Origin: Dactylosporangium siamense
GTDB lineage: Bacteria; Actinomycetota; Actinomycetes; Mycobacteriales; Micromonosporaceae
Length of the DNA: 64,000 nucleotides
Reading direction: 5' to 3'
NCBI RefSeq assembly: GCF_016862795.1
Contig: NZ_BONQ01000062.1
Location: 38,900 to 102,899 of the forward strand
Position 1 is the first letter of the stretch. The number at the start of each line of letters is the position of its first letter. Position numbers and translations under genes: made by a program. The notes under the pieces were generated by a model. That model had not been told where the DNA came from. It was given only the letters and a program-made list of their open reading frames with translations, and searched no databases. Shown here in pieces: positions 43,272 through 51,376 of this stretch.

Positions 43272-44333
43272 GTGGAATCGACCGTCACGGTGACCCCGGC
43301 GACCCTGCCCGGCGTGCTCCTGCACGTCGCGGTGGTCCGTCCCGTCTTCGTGTGGGGCCAGCCCGGCATCGGCAAGAGCTCCCTGGTCAAGGAGTTCGCG
43401 GCGGCCCTCGGCCTGGAGTGCGTCACCCTGATCGGCACCCAGCTGGCCCCCGAGGACCTCATCGGCGTGCCCGAGCTGCGCGACGGGCGCAGCCGCTTCG
43501 CCCCACCGGAGTCGATCGCCCGCGACCGGCCCTACTGCCTGTTCCTCGACGAGCTCAACTCCGCCTCACCCGAGGTGCAGAAGGCGTTCTACTCGCTCAT
43601 CCTCGACCGGCGCATCGGCGCGTACGAGCTGCCCGCCGGCTCGATCGTGATCGGCGCCGGCAACCGCGCCTCCGACAACGCGCTCGCCCGCCCGATGGCC
43701 TCCGCCCTGCTCAACCGGCTCATCCACGTCCACCTGCGGGCCAGCGCCGACGACTGGCTGCTGTGGGCGATGGGCGCCGGCCTGCACGCACTCGTCACCG
43801 ACTATCTCACCGCCCGGCCCGACCACCTGTGGTCGAAGCCGCCGAAGACCGAGGAGCCGTTCTCCACGCCGCGGTCGTGGCACATGCTGTCCGACGCGCT
43901 GCTGTCCTTCGGCGACGATCTCGACGAGGACGTCCTGCGGGTCCTCACCACTGGCACGTTGACGCCGTCGCACGCGTCGGCGTTCTGCGCATACGTCAAG
44001 ACCGTCCGGCACCGCTACGGCCTCGACGCCATCGTCCGCGGCGACGCGCCGTGGCCCCGCGACCCGACCGACCGCGACCTGCTGTACTTCTTCGCCGAGG
44101 CGTTCCGGGCCAGGCTGGTCAAGGACCTGCCGGCCGGTCGCGAGCACGCCTCCCCGTCCGTGCGCCGCTTCGCGGTCCGGGCGAAGGGCCTGCTCGTCGA
44201 GCTCGCCGAGATCTCCCTCGAGTGCGCGCAGCTGGTCGTCGCCGCCGACGAGAACGGCATGCCGGCGTTGCCGGCCTGGTTCCTGGTCGAGGTGACCCGC
44301 GACCTGCCGCGCCTCGTCGCCGCCCGGGCCTGA
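43272..44333 (+). CDS. MoxR-type AAA+ ATPase
   Basis: A 353-residue AAA+ protein with Walker A WGQPGIGKSSL (about 28-38), Walker B YCLFLDELNSASPEVQ (about 93), and sensor region IVIGAGNR, SALLNRLIHVHL. The C-terminal lid is helical. MoxR ATPases usually act as chaperones together with a vWA protein, and the next gene, five bases downstream, encodes one. The start is GTG at 43272. Confidence 0.9.
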   Translation: MESTVTVTPATLPGVLLHVAVVRPVFVWGQPGIGKSSLVKEFAAALGLECVTLIGTQLAPEDLIGVPELRDGRSRFAPPESIARDRPYCLFLDELNSASPEVQKAFYSLILDRRIGAYELPAGSIVIGAGNRASDNALARPMASALLNRLIHVHLRASADDWLLWAMGAGLHALVTDYLTARPDHLWSKPPKTEEPFSTPRSWHMLSDALLSFGDDLDEDVLRVLTTGTLTPSHASAFCAYVKTVRHRYGLDAIVRGDAPWPRDPTDRDLLYFFAEAFRARLVKDLPAGREHASPSVRRFAVRAKGLLVELAEISLECAQLVVAADENGMPALPAWFLVEVTRDLPRLVAARA

Positions 44334-44338
44334 GCACG

Positions 44339-46168
44339 ATGCCCCCGAAGAAGAAGGTCGACCCGCGGCTCGAACGGGCGGAGCACGCCTGGGCCGCGGT
44401 CGCGGGCAACCCGATGTTCGCGTTCCTCGCCCGCGACCCCACCGGCGTCGACCCGCGCAAGCTGTGGATGTCGTGGGCGGAGGACACCACGCTGATCCGC
44501 GCCCGCGGCCACGCCCGGGTCCACGCCAACGGCGTCGTGGTCGCCAACAAGCACGCACCCCTCGAACCGGACGAGTGGATCTGGGTGTTCGCGCACTGCG
44601 CCCTGCACCTCGGCTTCGGCCACCTCGACGACCCCGCGACCCGGGTCGACGCCGAGCTGGCGGTCGCCCGCTGTGTCGTCGTCGCCCGCTTCCAGGCGGA
44701 GCTGCGGCTCGGGCGGCCACCCGTACACCTGCCGCCGGAGCTGCCGACAGCACCGGAGGAACGCCTCGCCGAACGCTGGCGGGTCTCCGGGATCCCGGAC
44801 GGCATGGCGAACTGCGGCGCCGGTGGTGCCGGCGGCGACACCGACCTCACCGTCGACCCGCCCGTCCGGCCCCGCTGGCAGCCGTCGGGCACCACGGCCA
44901 CGCCGATGACCTGGCCCGACCGGTTCGCCCTGGGGCTCGGGCAGGCGGCGGCCGCCGCCGTCGACGAGGCCGGGACGCCACGGCTGGTCGAGCGCGCCGG
45001 CCGCAAGCCCGACGAGAAGTGGGAGTCGGCGCGCCGGTGGTTCGTGTCGTCGTATCCGCTGCTGGCCGCCCTGGCCGCCGGATTCACCATCGTCAGCGAC
45101 GTCACCGTGTCCCGCGACCTGGCGATCAGCGTCGCCGCCGTCGACCCGTCCGCGGCCGAGATCTACGTGAACCCCTTCGCCCCGCTCACCCCTCCCGAGC
45201 GGCGCTTCGTCATCGCGCACGAGATGCTGCACGCCGCCCTGCGCCACGGCGACCGCGTCGCGCACCGCGACCCGTACCTGTGGAACGTCGCCACCGACTA
45301 CGTCATCAACGGCTGGCTCGTCGAGATGGCCGTCGGCGACCTGCCCGAGGGTGTCCTGTACGACCCCCAGTTCAAGGACGCCGGCGCCGAGGAGGTGTAC
45401 GACCGCATCGCCACCGACCTGCGCCGGCTCCGGCGGCTCGGCACCCTGCGCGGCCGTGGCCTCGGCGACATCCTCTGCGACCCCCACCACCCCCACCGCG
45501 GCGGATCGCTGGACGACTACTACCGCCGCGCCCTCGCCACCGGCCTGGCCTTCCACGAGTCGAACGGCCGCGGCCGGCTGCCCGCCGGCCTGGTCCAGGA
45601 GATCCGGGCCCTCGACCACCCGCCGCTGCCGTGGGACGCCCAGCTCGCCCGCTGGTTCGAGGAGCACGTGCGCGGCCCGGCGCCCCGGCGTTCCTACGCG
45701 CGCCCGTCCCGCCGGCAGAGCTCCACCCCGAACATCCCCCGGCCCGGGTGGCTCTGGCCGGAGGAGGAGGTCGAGCGGGCCACGTTCGGCGTCGTGCTGG
45801 ACACCTCCGGCTCGATGGACCGCACCCTGCTCGGCAAGGCCCTGGGCGCGATCGCCTCCTACGCCACCGCCCGCGACGTCCCGGCCGCCCGGGTCGTGTT
45901 CTGCGACGCGGCAGCGTACGACGCCGGCTACCTCCCGGTCGCCGACATCGCCAGCCGGGTCCGCGTCAAGGGCCGCGGCGGCACGATCCTCCAGCCCGGC
46001 GTCCGTCTGCTGGAACGCGCCCCCGACTTCCCCGCCGACGCCCCGATCCTGGTCATCACCGACGGCTACTGCGACCACGTCCGGGTCCGCCGCGAGCACG
46101 CCTTCCTGGTCCCGGACGCCGCCCGCCTCCCGTTCACCCCGCGCGGCCCCGTCTTCCGCCTCCGCTGA
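44339..46168 (+). CDS. vWA/metallopeptidase-like partner of MoxR (DUF2201-type)
   Basis: A 609-residue protein. The putative metallopeptidase domain carries HEMLHAALRHGD (a full HExxH-type zinc motif, near residue 296). The C-terminal vWA-like domain starts near 480 with the MIDAS-type DTSGSMDRTL. The N-terminal part has a second, degenerate copy of the protease motif (FAHCALHLGFGHLDD, near residue 80), with Cys instead of the catalytic Glu. The ATG at 44339 is chosen by its five-base distance from the MoxR stop; the frame is open much further upstream. Together the pair may form an ATP-driven chaperone or insertase. Confidence 0.87.
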   Translation: MPPKKKVDPRLERAEHAWAAVAGNPMFAFLARDPTGVDPRKLWMSWAEDTTLIRARGHARVHANGVVVANKHAPLEPDEWIWVFAHCALHLGFGHLDDPATRVDAELAVARCVVVARFQAELRLGRPPVHLPPELPTAPEERLAERWRVSGIPDGMANCGAGGAGGDTDLTVDPPVRPRWQPSGTTATPMTWPDRFALGLGQAAAAAVDEAGTPRLVERAGRKPDEKWESARRWFVSSYPLLAALAAGFTIVSDVTVSRDLAISVAAVDPSAAEIYVNPFAPLTPPERRFVIAHEMLHAALRHGDRVAHRDPYLWNVATDYVINGWLVEMAVGDLPEGVLYDPQFKDAGAEEVYDRIATDLRRLRRLGTLRGRGLGDILCDPHHPHRGGSLDDYYRRALATGLAFHESNGRGRLPAGLVQEIRALDHPPLPWDAQLARWFEEHVRGPAPRRSYARPSRRQSSTPNIPRPGWLWPEEEVERATFGVVLDTSGSMDRTLLGKALGAIASYATARDVPAARVVFCDAAAYDAGYLPVADIASRVRVKGRGGTILQPGVRLLERAPDFPADAPILVITDGYCDHVRVRREHAFLVPDAARLPFTPRGPVFRLR

Positions 46169-46654
46169 CCACCACAACTTCGATCAACGCCACCACCCGG
46201 CCACCCAGGCGACCACGACACGTGTCAATCACGGCCGCCGCGTATGAACGGGCCCACGCGAAGGTCTTCGTAGTGCTGGGAGCGCCCCACCCGGCGCGCG
46301 CGAAGTCTGCCCCGAGTCGCCGGCGTGGAATGACGCGCACCCACGTCCGCGACCCGGGCGGCCAGCCGCCACGCCGCTCGTGATCGAGCCGCCACCCCGG
46401 CCGCTCAAGCGACCACGGGACGACTCCAATCACGAGCGACGCCCGCCACGCGAACCACGTCGGCGTATCCCGGGACGTAACCGTTGACCACCACAGGGCC
46501 GACGTCACGGCGGCGGGTGACCACTGGAGATCCCACGCGCCAGCGTGCGAACCTGCCGCGCGCCAGCGCAGGCAGTGCGAGCGCAGCGAGCATGGGGGGT
46601 ACGGGGTGGGAACCCCCCGGGCTCCACCGCTTGCGGTGGAGGAATCTCAGCGGA
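46169..46654. other. 486-base gene-free region with decayed repeats
   Basis: No credible gene lies here. It holds a diverged direct duplication (46193-46236 and 46392-46437, sharing CCACCC, GCGACCACG and CAATCACG blocks), a 10-bp palindrome GACACGTGTC (46217-46226), and a dispersed repeat with hairpins (46575-46642) just after the rsrA stop. Short frames across it lack starts with ribosome sites. Confidence 0.65.
46575..46642. repeat. Dispersed GC-rich repeat, copy 2, with hairpins after rsrA
   Basis: The plus strand reads GTGCGAGCGCAGCGAGCATG, then GGGGGGT and ACCCCCC-type runs. Two stems are present: GGGGGGT/ACCCCCC, and CTCCACCGC/GCGGTGGAG at 46622-46641. Facing the rsrA stop 13 bases away, the second stem may work as terminator of sigR-rsrA. 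The core matches copies at 34031 and 52985. Confidence 0.65.
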
Positions 46655-46939
46655 TTATTCCGTCCGCAGCTCGCGCGCCTCCGCGTTGACGACCAGCTCG
46701 GAGAGCTTCAGCCGGAGGCGGTTCTTGAGCTCGGCCGGGGCCAGCTCGGAGCCGCAGCACCGGGCGACCAGGGCCTTGACCTCCTGCTCGATGCCGAACT
46801 CGCGCAGACACGGCGAGCACTCGTCGAGATGGTCGCGGATGAGCGACCGGCGGTCGTCGGCGCACTCCAGGTCGAGATACAGGTACACCTCGGCGAGGAC
46901 GTCGCCGCAGTCAGTCTCGTGCGGGTCTCCACAGCTCAT
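46655..46939 (-). CDS. rsrA: Zinc-binding anti-sigma factor RsrA
   Basis: A 94-residue ZAS-family anti-sigma factor with the redox switch H-x3-C-x2-C in DHLDECSPCLREFGIE (about 37-52) and further Cys in the N-terminus (SCGDPHETDCGD). In the reduced, zinc-bound state it holds SigR; disulfide formation releases it. It follows sigR by five bases, as in other actinomycetes. Confidence 0.94.
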   Translation of the reverse strand: MSCGDPHETDCGDVLAEVYLYLDLECADDRRSLIRDHLDECSPCLREFGIEQEVKALVARCCGSELAPAELKNRLRLKLSELVVNAEARELRTE

Positions 46940-46944
46940 CGATC

Positions 46945-47547
46945 TCAGACCTCGCTCGGCTCAGCGGACGGGGTGCGGGTGAATCCCCGGTCGGCAGCAT
47001 AAGTCTCGAGCGAGCGGCGGAGGTTGCGCCGGCCGCGGTGCAGGCGGGACATCACAGTGCCGATGGGCGTGTTCATGATGTCGGCGATCTCCTTGTAGGA
47101 GAAGCCCTCGACGTCGGCGAGGTAGACCGCGAGCCGGAACTCCTCCGGCAGCGACTGCAGCGCCTCCTTGACGTCGGAGTCGGGCAGCCGGTCGAGGGCC
47201 TCGGTCTCGGCGGAGCGCAGCCCGCTGGACGTGTGCGACTCGGCCTCGGCGAGCTGCCAGTCGGTGATCTCCTCGGTCGGTGCCTGGACGGGCTGGCGCT
47301 GGCGGCGACGGTAGGAGTTGATGTAGGTGTTGGTCAGGATGCGGTAGAGCCAGGCCTTGAGGTTCGTGCCCGTCTCGAACTGGTGGAACGCCGCATACGC
47401 CTTGAGGAACGTCTCCTGGACGAGGTCCTCCGCGTCGGCCGGGTTGCGCGTCATGCGCAGGGCCGCCGCATACAGCTGATCGATGAAGGGCAACGCGTCG
47501 TGCTCGAACCGGTTGCGCTGCTGCACCGCGCTCTCGCTGCTGACCAC
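46945..47547 (-). CDS. sigR: ECF sigma factor SigR (short form)
   Basis: A 200-residue redox-stress sigma factor. Region 2 is [34 protein letters not shown] and region 4 is [26 protein letters not shown] followed by [15 protein letters not shown] at 47547 has GGAG eight bases upstream and gives the standard short form. The frame stays open upstream. A GTG at 47745 would give a 266-residue form, in line with the extended SigR' of Streptomyces. It forms an operon with rsrA and controls thiol-stress genes. Confidence 0.94.
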   Translation of the reverse strand: MVSSESAVQQRNRFEHDALPFIDQLYAAALRMTRNPADAEDLVQETFLKAYAAFHQFETGTNLKAWLYRILTNTYINSYRRRQRQPVQAPTEEITDWQLAEAESHTSSGLRSAETEALDRLPDSDVKEALQSLPEEFRLAVYLADVEGFSYKEIADIMNTPIGTVMSRLHRGRRNLRRSLETYAADRGFTRTPSAEPSEV

Positions 47548-47797
47548 TCGTGCGACTCCAACCCTCGACCGTCCTGCCGAGGATACGCCGAGTTGCTGAG
47601 CGACTTCTGAGTTTGTGGCGCCCGTCAACCGCTCGCGGACGATCGGCTGCCAGGACGGATCGGGCTCCGCGTCCGTCGCCGCCGGCCACGCCGGGCTGAA
47701 CAGCAGCTCGCGGATGCGTCGATCCTCGCGCTCAAGGATGGCCACGAGAAAACTTCCCTCCACCGGCGACGCCTCGGCAGCGTCGCACGGTCCGTGT

Positions 47798-47823
47798 AAC
47801 GCCCGCGACCCGCCGGCCATTCC
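47798..47823 (-). promoter_or_regulatory. Sigma-R-type promoter upstream of sigR
   Basis: On the minus strand GGAAT (47823-47819), 18 bases, then GTT (47800-47798): an exact match to the SigR promoter consensus GGAAT-N18-GTT. It would start transcription near 47791, just upstream of the long-form GTG at 47745. This supports positive autoregulation. Confidence 0.7.
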
Positions 47824-47961
47824 TACCCGCCTGCCCCGGCGGCCGGCCTTTTTGGATTGGGACCGGTCGGCCGCCGGGAACAGGAAGGGCCTGGGAGGTT
47901 GCGGAACGACATCGGTCCGCGGTGTGGAGAGTGTGTCCGATTTGCACCGGTCACACGCTGT

Positions 47962-48540
47962 TCAACGACTGATCGCGGCGGTGGTGACGAACGCCACGGC
48001 CAGCTGTGCGAGCAGGTGTGGCGCCTTCGACAGGGCGTGGGTCTCACCGGGGAGCACCTCGACGTGGACCGTCGGCAGGGGCTCCGGCACGCCGAAGGCG
48101 TCCCGGTCGCCGTTGAGCACCAGGGTCGGCACGCCGGTGCGCAGTTCATCCGCCCGGGTGACCTCCGGCCGGCCGGGCGGGTGCAGCGGAAACGCGAGCG
48201 CCAGGATCCGGTCGGCGCCGGCCTCGACCGCGGTGCGGCAGGCGACCCTGGCGCCGCTGGACCGGCCGCCGACGACGAGCGAGTCGACGGCCACCTTGCG
48301 GCGCAACTCGGCGACGACGGCGAGCCAGGCGGCGTCGAGCTGCCTGGCCGGCGCCGGTGGGCGGCGGGCACCGGCGACCCGGTAGGGCTGGGTCACCATC
48401 GCCACCCCGGCGCCGGCGTCGAGCACGGCGGCACGCACCGCGACCAGGTCCACGGCGTCGACGTCTCCGCCGGCGCCGTGGCCCAGGACGAGCAGTGTCC
48501 CCGTGTATCCCGCGGGCACGTCGAGGGAGTAGCGAGCCAC
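47962..48540 (-). CDS. Alpha/beta hydrolase (KANL3/Tex30-like)
   Basis: A 192-residue cytoplasmic hydrolase. The oxyanion segment is VLGHGAGGD, the nucleophile Ser is in VVGGRSSGARVA, Asp lies in VLNGDRDAFG and His in PGETHALSK. GTG at 48540 is chosen because the fold begins there (ARYSLDVPAG). The frame continues to 48786, but that part overlaps the whiB gene and is Arg/Pro-rich, unlike coding sequence. The start is uncertain by up to 35 codons. The substrate is unknown. Confidence 0.8.
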   Translation of the reverse strand: MARYSLDVPAGYTGTLLVLGHGAGGDVDAVDLVAVRAAVLDAGAGVAMVTQPYRVAGARRPPAPARQLDAAWLAVVAELRRKVAVDSLVVGGRSSGARVACRTAVEAGADRILALAFPLHPPGRPEVTRADELRTGVPTLVLNGDRDAFGVPEPLPTVHVEVLPGETHALSKAPHLLAQLAVAFVTTAAISR

Positions 48541-48580
48541 CCCGGATGGGGTGTCGAGCTCCTGCCCCCGCAGCGACCGC

Positions 48581-48640
48581 CGGGCCCTCGAACGACTGGG
48601 CCGGCCCGAAAGCCGGCCCGGAGGCCGGCTCGAGGGCCGG
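48581..48640. terminator. Nested hairpin between the whiB and hydrolase genes
   Basis: Repeated GCCGGC units (ggccggcccgaaagccggcc, then aggccggct) are enclosed by ggccctcga and tcgagggcc arms. It starts five bases after the whiB stop and can fold several ways. It is likely a terminator or transcript end; no T run is visible. Confidence 0.5.
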
Positions 48641-48644
48641 TCGG

Positions 48645-49085
48645 TCAGCTGGCCGCTCCCACCGGATCCCTCTTGTCGGTGCGTCCCACGCGCTGGATCG
48701 GCAGCAGCGGCAGGCACACCGCTGGGCCCATCCGATGCTCCGGGGTCGGGCCGGTCAGGCCCGGGTTGGGCACGTCGCTGCGCCATGCGACGAGCATCGC
48801 ACGCCGCTCACGCGGCGTGGTGGCTCCCCACACCCCGTGGCAGTCGCCGACCTCCAGCGCCCAGGCCAGACACGCGCCTTGGACGTCACAGGTGCGGCAC
48901 AGCGCGACGGCAGCGTCGGCGGGCTCGCTCGGGGCCGGAAAGAACGTTTCCGGATCAACGGTTTGGCACGCGCCGCGTGTCCGCCAGGCATCATCGCCCT
49001 GTTGTTCGCGAACCGCGCGCAACAGACGCGGATCACGCTTGGCGGCAGCGACCTCATGCGGGCGTGGCATCCTCGCCCGGGTCAT
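48645..49085 (-). CDS. WhiB-family transcriptional regulator
   Basis: A 146-residue Wbl protein. Cluster ligands are Cys in RGACQT, ALCRTCDV and GACLAW, and the turn is CHGVWGATTPRERRAM. It has a 40-residue N-terminal extension (PRPHEVAAAKRDPRLLRAVREQ) and a long C-terminal tail, so it is not WhiB1. ATG at 49085 has GGAGGT seven bases upstream. Position near sigR matches other actinomycetes. The target genes are unknown. Confidence 0.9.
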   Translation of the reverse strand: MTRARMPRPHEVAAAKRDPRLLRAVREQQGDDAWRTRGACQTVDPETFFPAPSEPADAAVALCRTCDVQGACLAWALEVGDCHGVWGATTPRERRAMLVAWRSDVPNPGLTGPTPEHRMGPAVCLPLLPIQRVGRTDKRDPVGAAS

Positions 49086-49252
49086 ACACCCACCTCCCCC
49101 GTGGGTCAAACGAACACTAGGCAGGAAAACGTCGGGATGCCCCCATCCGACATTGACCTACCGGCGCTGTGTTCTATCGCACAAACACCTGCAAATACAA
49201 GAGTTTTCACGCTGTTCGACAAATTCTGCCGGGGAGGAAGTGGACGTACAGC

Positions 49253-49972
49253 CTAAAAGAGGGTCAGATCGATCGGCTCCACATCGCCTGGCCGCAAGGC
49301 GGGCGCGGGCACCCGGTCGAGCAAATCACGGCCGTCGTTGCGTACGTCACCCACTCGCGCGCCGACCGGTCGCAGCTCCAGCCGCGCGACGTGCTCGGAC
49401 GGCGTCGGCGCCAGGAGCCGCTCATCGACGGGGGCCTCCAGCCACTCCTCCCACCGCGACGCCGGCAGGACCAGCGGCATCCGATCGTGAATGAGCGCCA
49501 GGTCGTCGACGGCGGGTGTGGTGATGATGCTGCACGTGAGCACCCGACCCTCGCCTTTACCCCACACTGTCCAGATTCCAGCGAACACGCACGGTTCGTC
49601 GTCACCGAGCGTCATGAAATACGCCTGTTTCGTCTTGCCGTCACCGCGGACCCATTCGAACCAGCCGTCGGCGGGGACGAGGCAGCGCCGCTTCGCGAAC
49701 GACTGGGCGAACGCCTTGGAGTCCGCGACCGTCTCGGACCGGGCGTTGATCATCCGGGCGCCGCCCTTCAGGTCGGGCGCCCACGACGGCACCAGGCCCC
49801 AGCGCGCCGAGCTGAGCACCCGGCCGCCGGCGGACTGGGAGACGCGCACCACGGGCACCTGGTCCGTCGGCGCGACGTTGTAGTCCGGCTCGAGCCCGTC
49901 CGTCTCGTCGGCGGCCTCGAACAGCGCGCTCAGGTCAACGTTGCTGCGGGATGTCGCATACCGACCACACAT
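49253..49972 (-). CDS. SOS-response-associated peptidase (SRAP/HMCES/YedK)
   Basis: A 239-residue SRAP protein. The catalytic Cys2 follows Met1 in MCGRYATS, and after Met removal it forms a thiazolidine crosslink with abasic sites in single-stranded DNA. Other conserved blocks are YNVAPT, WGLVPSWA, NARSETV, CLVPADGWFEW and LIHDRMPL (active-site His). The start is set at 49972 so that Cys is residue 2; an ATG six bases earlier is in frame but would displace it. It is divergent from aroA. Confidence 0.94.
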   Translation of the reverse strand: MCGRYATSRSNVDLSALFEAADETDGLEPDYNVAPTDQVPVVRVSQSAGGRVLSSARWGLVPSWAPDLKGGARMINARSETVADSKAFAQSFAKRRCLVPADGWFEWVRGDGKTKQAYFMTLGDDEPCVFAGIWTVWGKGEGRVLTCSIITTPAVDDLALIHDRMPLVLPASRWEEWLEAPVDERLLAPTPSEHVARLELRPVGARVGDVRNDGRDLLDRVPAPALRPGDVEPIDLTLF

Positions 49973-50062
49973 GCCCATTACGGTACCGAGCCCGGATGTG
50001 ACCCCGCGAACCCTGCATCGTCAGCGGTCGCTACCCAGCGGAACGACCCGCACACTGAACGC

Positions 50063-51376
50063 GTGCCGAACCTGACCGCCCCCGCGTACCTCCCCTGGAC
50101 CGCACCGACCGCGTCGGGGCCGGTCACGGCCACCGTGCGGCTCCCGGGCTCCAAGTCGATGACGGCAAGAGCCCTGGTCCTCGGTGCCCTGTCGCTCGGC
50201 GCCAGCACCCTGCGCTCGCCGCTGCGGGCCCGCGACACCGAACTCATGGCCGCCGGCCTGCGCGCCATGGGCTGCCACGTGTCCACCGTCGATGACAACC
50301 TGTGGCTGTTGCGGCCCCGCCCCCTCGGCGGCCCCGCCCGGGTCGATGTCGGCGCCGCCGGCTCGGTGCTGCGCTTCCTGCCGCCGGTGGCCGGCCTGGC
50401 CGACGGCGCGGTCACGTTCGACGGCGACGAGCGCAGCCGCGGCCGGCCGATGGCGCCGCTGATCGGCGCGCTGCGCAGCCTCGGCGCCCGGGTCGACTAC
50501 GGCACCCGCCTGCCGCTGACGGTGCACGGCATCGGCCGCGTCGCCGGCGGTGCGGTGACCATCGACGCGTCGGCCTCCAGCCAGCTCGTGTCGGGGCTGC
50601 TGCTCGCCGCGCCCGAGTTCGACCGGGGCGTCACCGTGCGGCACTCCGGGCCGCCCGTGCCCCGCGCCCCTCATCTGCGGATGACCGTCCAGATGCTGCG
50701 GGCCGCCGGCGCCGGCATCGACGACAGCCGGCCGGACGTCTGGGTCGTCGAACCGGGCCGGCTCAACGGCCGCGCCTGGGACATCGAACCCGACCTGCTG
50801 GGCGCGGCGCCGTTCCTGGCCGTGGCCCTGGTCACCGGCGGCACGGTGACCGTCGCCGGCTGGCCGCCGCGCTCCAGCGTCCAGCCCGGCGGGCGACTGC
50901 TGGACCTGATGCGGCAGATGGGCGGCGCGCCCACGCTCACCCGGCAGGGTCTGGTCATGCGCGGCACCGGCACCGTCCACGGCCTCACCGCGGACCTGAC
51001 CGACGTCGCGGAGCTGGCCCCGGTGCTCGCCGCGCTCGCCGCCGTCGCGGACTCCCCCTCTCACCTGCACGGCATGGCCCACCTGAGCGCGCACGAGACC
51101 GACCGGATCGCCGCGCTGGTCACGGGCCTGACCCAGCTCGGCGCCGACGTCACCAAGGACCACGACGGCCTGCGGATCCGGCCCCGGCCGCTGCGCGGCA
51201 CGACGTTCGCCACCCACGGCGACCACCGCCTCGCGCACGCCGCCGCCGTCGTCGGCCTCGCCGTCGACGGGATCCGCCTCGACGACGTGACATGCACCGC
51301 GAAGACACTGCCGGAGTTCCCCCGGCTATGGTCAACGATGGTGGACGGCACGGGAGCGTTTGGGGGGCAGGACTGA
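50063..51376 (+). CDS. aroA: 3-phosphoshikimate 1-carboxyvinyltransferase (EPSP synthase)
   Basis: A 437-residue shikimate-pathway enzyme joining shikimate 3-phosphate and phosphoenolpyruvate. Motifs: LPGSKSMTARAL (about 24-35, with Met-Thr where many enzymes have LTNR), VGAAGSVLRFLPP (AGTxxRF-like), DERSRGRPMAPLI, and near the end HGDHRLAHAAAV and CTAKTLPEFP. GTG at 50063 is chosen as the first start before the fold; the frame is open much further upstream in non-coding sequence. It overlaps rsgA by 49 bases. Confidence 0.94.
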   Translation: MPNLTAPAYLPWTAPTASGPVTATVRLPGSKSMTARALVLGALSLGASTLRSPLRARDTELMAAGLRAMGCHVSTVDDNLWLLRPRPLGGPARVDVGAAGSVLRFLPPVAGLADGAVTFDGDERSRGRPMAPLIGALRSLGARVDYGTRLPLTVHGIGRVAGGAVTIDASASSQLVSGLLLAAPEFDRGVTVRHSGPPVPRAPHLRMTVQMLRAAGAGIDDSRPDVWVVEPGRLNGRAWDIEPDLLGAAPFLAVALVTGGTVTVAGWPPRSSVQPGGRLLDLMRQMGGAPTLTRQGLVMRGTGTVHGLTADLTDVAELAPVLAALAAVADSPSHLHGMAHLSAHETDRIAALVTGLTQLGADVTKDHDGLRIRPRPLRGTTFATHGDHRLAHAAAVVGLAVDGIRLDDVTCTAKTLPEFPRLWSTMVDGTGAFGGQD

